Shown: positions 6,459 to 10,198 of the stretch, piece after piece
How the letters are laid out: the number at the start of each line of letters is the position of its first letter
Position numbering within the stretch: position 1 is the stretch's first letter
Source of the DNA: DASZXJ01 sp035545895
GTDB taxonomy: Bacteria > Planctomycetota > Phycisphaerae > Tepidisphaerales > Tepidisphaeraceae
Direction: 5' to 3'
DNA length: 10,198 nt
NCBI GenBank assembly: GCA_035545895.1
Contig: DASZXJ010000022.1
Span: 1 to 10,198, forward strand
Made by a program: the position numbers and the translations under genes
The notes under the pieces: generated by a model
Told to the model about the DNA's origin: nothing
Databases searched by the model: none
What the model saw: the letters and a program-made list of their open reading frames with translations, nothing else

Positions 6459-7388
6459 CTAAACGAGCACCTTATCCAATGCCGCCAGCATTGGCTTGGC
6501 GTATTCGTTGCCAAACAAGGAAAGATGATTCATCAGCGGGTAAAGCTGGTAGACCGCCTTGCGCACCCGATGATATCCTTCATCCAGCTTGAAGACCTGC
6601 TGATAAGCCTTCAAGAACGCCGGCGTGCACGTGTGAAATAGATCCATGTACGCGATTTCAGCCTCGGCGTGCGCGTATTTGCAGTTGGGGTCGAGCACCG
6701 CATTGATTCGCCATCGCCCATCGCCATCCGGTCGGGCAAGAAGATTGGTGGCCCAGATATCCGAATGCACAAGTCGCGGGACGTCATTGTGGCCAAGCCA
6801 GGCGTCCAGGCGTTCATGTATTTTCGAGATATGCTTGCGCGCCTTGGGAGGCAAGTCTCGATTCGAGCAGGCCTCCTGCACGACCGGATCATAAAGCTTT
6901 CGATAAAACTCCGGCCAGCTTGCAAATGAATCGGTATTGTCCGCGCTGGCCCGGCGATATTCCGGCGAGGTCTGCTTGTGCATGGTCAGGATGATCTCAG
7001 CCAGGTCACGCTGAAGATCATCAAATTGCTCGGCAGAACATTGGGTTTTGGCCTGCGCCAGGTCAATTCCATCCATAAACTGCATAAGAATCAGGCTATG
7101 GGGTTCTTCGAGCGTTCCGATTTTCATGCGATAAACCTGTGGCGTGGGCAGGCCAAGGGAACGCAATAGATCAAGCTGGTAGGCTTCGTATTGGTAATCG
7201 CGATTGATCCGGTGAGGGGAAATCTTAAGAACCGCGCGCTCGCCAGACTTGAGCGTCAGCCCCAGGGTTGTATTGATGACACCCCCTTCCAGACGCCGGA
7301 CCTCGCCCAGCTCTGCTGACGAGCCCGCCCAATCCCTGATAATCCCCGCCAATACCTGCCATGAGATGTCGGATTCTTGGAACGACAT
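6459..7388 (-). CDS. Fructosamine kinase family protein (APH-like fold)
   Basis: The 309-residue protein has the aminoglycoside-phosphotransferase/fructosamine-3-kinase fold. Lys55 (AVLKIS) and Glu68 fit the ATP-binding pair, HSDIWATN at 208-215 is the catalytic loop with Asp210 and Asn215, and LDPN (Asp233) is the metal-binding DFG equivalent. The following stretches, YAHAEAEIAYMDLF and VYQLYPLMNHLSLFG, match the fructosamine kinase subfamily (E. coli YniA type) rather than antibiotic phosphotransferases. Such enzymes phosphorylate sugar-amine adducts (ketosamines) on proteins or small molecules so that the adduct falls off, a protein deglycation role in the cytoplasm. I chose the ATG at 7388; a TTG at 7430 would add 14 unlikely residues. 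There is no obvious ribosome binding site. It is divergent from the M28 peptidase gene and convergent with rpmH (18 bases apart). Confidence 0.9.
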   Translation of the reverse strand: MSFQESDISWQVLAGIIRDWAGSSAELGEVRRLEGGVINTTLGLTLKSGERAVLKISPHRINRDYQYEAYQLDLLRSLGLPTPQVYRMKIGTLEEPHSLILMQFMDGIDLAQAKTQCSAEQFDDLQRDLAEIILTMHKQTSPEYRRASADNTDSFASWPEFYRKLYDPVVQEACSNRDLPPKARKHISKIHERLDAWLGHNDVPRLVHSDIWATNLLARPDGDGRWRINAVLDPNCKYAHAEAEIAYMDLFHTCTPAFLKAYQQVFKLDEGYHRVRKAVYQLYPLMNHLSLFGNEYAKPMLAALDKVLV

Positions 7389-7433
7389 TGGGCTGACTGA
7401 GATTCTGCCCGTGAGCGGTGACAAAAGCAACGC

Positions 7434-7449
7434 GTAAAGTGAAGTTTAC
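7434..7449. promoter_or_regulatory. Small inverted repeat in the divergent intergenic region
   Basis: GTAAA and TTTAC form perfect 5-base arms around a 6-base centre in the 122-base gap between the divergent kinase and M28 peptidase genes. It lies 26 bases upstream of the predicted M28 promoter, where an operator or activator site could sit. Short arms like these also occur by chance. Confidence 0.2.
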
Positions 7450-7474
7450 CTTTGTGGCCATTGCAATCGCCGGT

Positions 7475-7503
7475 TTGTCCGGCCCGATGGGGGCGCGTAC
7501 AAT
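7475..7503 (+). promoter_or_regulatory. Sigma70-like promoter for the M28 peptidase gene
   Basis: The -35 box TTGTCC (7475-7480) and -10 box TACAAT (7498-7503) match the sigma70 consensus at 4/6 and 5/6 positions, with the ideal 17-base spacer. The ATG of the peptidase gene lies at 7511, only 7 bases after the -10 box, so transcription should begin at or next to the A of the start codon. This predicts a leaderless mRNA and fits the absence of a clear ribosome binding site before 7511. The boxes also lie inside the open frame from the alternative GTG at 7418, which argues against that longer start. Confidence 0.55.
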
Positions 7504-7510
7504 TCGCTCA

Positions 7511-9343
7511 ATGAGACTGCGGTCCATCTCCGGGCTGTTAATTACCACTGCCCTGCTGGCTATTTGCTGCCGGGGACCCGTTGCCGCACAGCAGGCGAGC
7601 ACCTCGCCTTCAGCCAGCGAACTGGTTTCTGATCTAACTTACCTCGCATCGGATGATCTCGATGGCCGAGGACTTGGCACACATGGCCTGGACCTGGCGG
7701 CCGATTTCATCGCGGATCGATTCAAGTCCGTCCATTTGTCTGCCCTGTCAGGATATGCCGACTATTTTCAGCCGTTTTCCGTCACGATCGATTCAACGGT
7801 CAACCCTTCCACGACTCTGGTGAGCGGCAGCACAACCTTCACGCTCACACAACAGTATTTGCCCCAGGGGTTTTCCACGGAAACCGAATTTGCCGGGCCG
7901 GTTGTGTTCGCGGGATATGGCATCAGCAGCGACGAGCACCATTACGACGATTACTCAGGCATTGATGTAAAGGGCAAGGCCGTGCTGGTCCTGCGATATG
8001 AGCCTCACAACGAGAAAGGCACGAGCCGCTTTGCTGACAATGACTGGTCCGGTGAAGCCGCCCTGGCGACCAAGGCCGACGTTGCCGCCAAACATGGAGC
8101 CGTCGCGATTCTGCTTGTCAATCCACCTCAATTTCATGGCCCGGACCATCTGTTGCCGGTCAACCGGGGTGGCGGCAGTTCATCGGTCCCTTTTATTCAT
8201 ATCAAGCAGGATGTTGCCGACCAACTATTGCATCAGGCCGGCAGTGATAAAACGCTTGCCCAGCTTCAAACTGAGCTGGATTCCAAAGTTGCTCCCCATT
8301 CGTTCGAGTTGAAGGACGTCACAATTTCCGGCAAAGTCCTTTTCGACCGTCACAAGACACTCACAAAAAACGTGCTCGCAGTTCTGCCCGGCACAACGCA
8401 TGCCGACGAATACATCGTCATCGGCGCCCATTACGACCACCTAGGCCACGGTGGGCCGGGGAGTTTGCTGCCGTCTTCGCATGAGATCCATCGTGGCGCC
8501 GACGATAACGCGTCGGGAACGACCGCTGTGCTTCAACTGGCGGAGAAATTCGCGGCTGCGGGCCCGCGCGAGCGATCCATCATTTTCGTTCTGTTCAGCG
8601 GGGAAGAGGAAGGCCTGCTCGGCTCGCACCATTTTGTCGAGCATTCGCCCGTGCCATTGGACGAAATTGTCGCGATGGTCAATCTCGACATGGTCGGACG
8701 AATCAGAAATGAAACGCTTTATGTCGGTGGCGATGGCACGGCCGAGGCGTTTGACGGCATCCTCAAAGCCGCCGACGAAACATCGCCCCTGCAACTCAAA
8801 TCCATCGGCAAAGGCGGTCGTGGGCCAAGTGATCACGAGTCGTTCTCCGTAAAAAAGATCCCCGTCCTCTTTTTTTTCTCAGGCATGCACCCGGATTATC
8901 ACCGGCCGACCGATACGTCGGAAAAGGTTAATTTCTCGGGAATTGCCCAGTCCATCGATCTGACTTTTGACATCGTCAACGCACTGGCCTCGATTCCGCG
9001 ACCCCGGTACATCGCGAAATTTGACAGCCAGCCGGTTGCCATCAGCAGCGGGACAGGTTCGCGCGGGCTGCGCGTTTCGCTTGGCGTTGTGCCCGATTAT
9101 GGAACCGATGAATCGATCAAAGGCGTGAAAATTTCCGGCACTTCTCCGGGTTCGCCCGCGGAACTGGCGGGGCTTCAAGACGGCGATCTGATCGTGCAAA
9201 TGAACGATCGCACGATCGTCAATCTCTACGACCTGACCAATTTCCTTGGCGCAGCCAGCGCGGGCGATCGCGTTGACATTACAATTCAGCGCAACGGAAA
9301 CACGATGAAGCTGACGGCAACGCTTGCGGAACGGAAGGGATAG
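7511..9343 (+). CDS. Secreted M28 zinc peptidase with PA and PDZ domains
   Basis: The 610-residue protein starts with a signal peptide (SGLLITTALLAICC, cut near VAA|QQ), so it is exported. Residues about 115-230 form a PA domain (GPVVFAGYGISSDEHHYDDY) inserted in the peptidase. The M28 zinc site is complete: His307 (GAHYDHLG), bridging Asp332 (ADDNASG), catalytic Glu365 and ligand Glu366 (SGEEEGLLGS), Asp393 (NLDMVGR) and His464 (DYHRPTD). A PDZ domain (about 510-605, with SPAELAGLQDGDLIVQMND) ends the protein and probably binds peptide tails. M28 members are mostly aminopeptidases, so the likely role is trimming peptides outside the cytoplasm; the exact substrate is unknown. I chose the ATG at 7511 for the signal peptide and promoter position; a GTG at 7418 would add 31 residues. 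It is followed after 4 bases by the CbiX-type gene. Confidence 0.93.
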   Translation: MRLRSISGLLITTALLAICCRGPVAAQQASTSPSASELVSDLTYLASDDLDGRGLGTHGLDLAADFIADRFKSVHLSALSGYADYFQPFSVTIDSTVNPSTTLVSGSTTFTLTQQYLPQGFSTETEFAGPVVFAGYGISSDEHHYDDYSGIDVKGKAVLVLRYEPHNEKGTSRFADNDWSGEAALATKADVAAKHGAVAILLVNPPQFHGPDHLLPVNRGGGSSSVPFIHIKQDVADQLLHQAGSDKTLAQLQTELDSKVAPHSFELKDVTISGKVLFDRHKTLTKNVLAVLPGTTHADEYIVIGAHYDHLGHGGPGSLLPSSHEIHRGADDNASGTTAVLQLAEKFAAAGPRERSIIFVLFSGEEEGLLGSHHFVEHSPVPLDEIVAMVNLDMVGRIRNETLYVGGDGTAEAFDGILKAADETSPLQLKSIGKGGRGPSDHESFSVKKIPVLFFFSGMHPDYHRPTDTSEKVNFSGIAQSIDLTFDIVNALASIPRPRYIAKFDSQPVAISSGTGSRGLRVSLGVVPDYGTDESIKGVKISGTSPGSPAELAGLQDGDLIVQMNDRTIVNLYDLTNFLGAASAGDRVDITIQRNGNTMKLTATLAERKG

Positions 9344-9347
9344 CCGG

Positions 9348-9779
9348 ATGAAACACGGAATCATCATCGTCGATCACGGATCGCGATTGAACGAAAGCAA
9401 TCAGATGCTTGAAGAAATCGCCAAGCTGTTTGCCGAGCGTTTTCTCGCCAGACATCCGATCGTCGAGCCGGCCCACATGGAAATTGCCGAGCCTTCCATC
9501 GCAGCCGCTTATGCAAAATGTGTCGAGCGAGGAGCACAACGCGTCGTCGTCATTCCATTTTTTCTCGGGCCAGGCAAACATTGGACCAACGATATCCCGC
9601 GGTTGACCGCCGAGGCGGCAAAACAGCATCCCAATACCAACTATCACGTTTCAAAACCACTCGGAATTGACGAGTTGATCCTCGACCTGCTGGCCAAGCG
9701 GGCGCAATCGTGTGTCGATCATCATTTTGTCTGCGATAGCTGTCGAGGCACGATCCGTTGCGGCAATGCGCCGGCTTAG
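9348..9779 (+). CDS. Small CbiX-type chelatase with Cys/His-rich tail
   Basis: This 143-residue protein belongs to the CbiX/SirB family, which inserts cobalt or iron into sirohydrochlorin on the way to cobalamin or siroheme. The length fits the short single-domain (CbiX-S) form, which works as a homodimer. The two metal-handling histidines are His10 (VDHGSR) and His78 (FFLGPGKHW), close to the His10 and His74 I recall for the archaeal CbiX-S. The last 25 residues carry Cys122, His125, His126, Cys129, Cys132 and Cys138, a CxxC-containing cluster that could bind metal or an iron-sulfur cluster. GGAAGGG at 9333-9339 is the ribosome binding site. It starts 4 bases after the M28 peptidase stop, so the two genes are probably co-transcribed. 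No other cobalamin or siroheme gene is nearby, so cobalt versus iron cannot be decided. Confidence 0.85.
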   Translation: MKHGIIIVDHGSRLNESNQMLEEIAKLFAERFLARHPIVEPAHMEIAEPSIAAAYAKCVERGAQRVVVIPFFLGPGKHWTNDIPRLTAEAAKQHPNTNYHVSKPLGIDELILDLLAKRAQSCVDHHFVCDSCRGTIRCGNAPA

Positions 9780-10198
9780 ATTTGAAGCGCGCTCGTTTCC
9801 CACGCCGGCACGGTCGCCCGGCCCATGCCGTTTTCAACCAGCCGTTTGGCAAATCCTTCAGCCTGGTCGATTTCTCCATGAACAACGAACGCGCTCGTCC
9901 TTCCAGACAAGGTCGGCTTGAGAAACCTTAAAAGCTCATCACCATCGGCGTGGGCGCTCAGCCCGTGAATTGTTTCTGTCCGGCAGTGCACGTCGTACCA
10001 CCGGTCGAATATTCGCACGCGCTTTTGTCCGTCCTGCAGGCGCCTGCCGAGCGTGCCGGGCGGGGTCCAGCCGACGAAAATCACCAGATCGTCCGGCTGT
10101 TCCACGCTGTGGCTCAGATGATGCAATATTCGTCCAAACTCACACGTCGGGCTCGACGCAATAATCACGCAAGGCCCGCGATCCGCATTGATCTGCTT
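9776..10198 (-). CDS. Beta-CASP metallo-beta-lactamase-fold RNase-like protein (partial)
   Basis: Only the last 140 residues are in the window; the frame is open to the right edge, so the start lies beyond 10198. The visible part matches the C-terminal half of the beta-CASP/MBL family of RNA-processing nucleases (COG1236, CPSF73-like). It contains VIIASS, FGRILHHL, GTLGRRLQDG, the zinc-site motif GLSAHAD (His83 of the visible part) and the late motif VVHGE (His107). This family cleaves RNA with two zinc ions bound mainly by N-terminal motifs not seen here. One oddity: the segment between ASS and GRI reads PTCEF where relatives usually have a GM.xGG pattern. It converges on the CbiX-type gene with a 4-base overlap of the stop codons (9776-9779). 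Whether it acts on RNA is inferred from family. Confidence 0.88.
   Translation of the reverse strand, partial: KQINADRGPCVIIASSPTCEFGRILHHLSHSVEQPDDLVIFVGWTPPGTLGRRLQDGQKRVRIFDRWYDVHCRTETIHGLSAHADGDELLRFLKPTLSGRTSAFVVHGEIDQAEGFAKRLVENGMGRATVPAWETSALQI

Noticed and set aside
7418..7510. GTG start at 7418 for the M28 peptidase
   Set aside because: The added residues precede a good signal peptide, and the predicted promoter lies inside this stretch. The ATG at 7511 is better.
8851..8877. A6 and T8 runs in the M28 gene as a frameshift site
   Set aside because: The reading frame continues intact through both runs into the conserved DYHRPTD motif and the PDZ domain, so there is no sign of frameshifting in the sequence.

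Overview
The window looks like a bacterial chromosome segment of moderate GC content, most likely from a planctomycete-type organism, perhaps class Phycisphaerae. That placement is an inference. It rests on the protein families present (a secreted SpoIVB-type S55 protein, a secreted beta-propeller protein and a secreted M28 peptidase with PA and PDZ domains), on a ribosomal protein L34 with an unusual N-terminus and no rnpA beside it, and on sparse, loosely arranged operons. No rRNA, tRNA, CRISPR array, transposase or phage gene is visible.

Left part (1-6200, all + strand): possibly the last codons of an upstream gene; a short stretch at 93-143 that resembles the first 17 residues of DnaB; a small unrecognised protein (197-514); the replicative helicase dnaB (538-1896); a secreted protein with the SpoIVB/S55 GMSGSP signature (1947-3929); and a secreted seven-bladed beta-propeller protein with C-terminal Ig/fibronectin-like domains (3951-6200). 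Gaps are short (23, 50 and 21 bases), so these four genes could be one transcript joining replication to two envelope or secreted proteins.

Middle (6201-7510): an imperfect inverted repeat built from six 9-base units (6210-6282), then a 44-codon rpmH gene (ribosomal protein L34, 6306-6440). A fructosamine-kinase-family gene (6459-7388, - strand) converges on rpmH with 18 bases between them. A 122-base divergent intergenic region carries a good sigma70-like promoter placed so that the transcript of the next gene would be leaderless.

Right part (7511-10198): a secreted M28 zinc peptidase with PA and PDZ domains, followed after 4 bases by a small CbiX-type chelatase with a Cys/His-rich tail. 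This ends tail to tail, with a 4-base overlap, against a partial beta-CASP metallo-beta-lactamase-fold RNase-like gene on the - strand that runs off the window.

Most of the window is ordinary housekeeping and secreted-protein content. The points most worth a second look are the DnaB-like N-terminal echo upstream of dnaB, the 9-mer inverted repeat beside rpmH, the reversed order of the S55 motifs, the 100-residue insertion inside one propeller blade, and the predicted leaderless M28 transcript. I see no convincing new multi-gene system.
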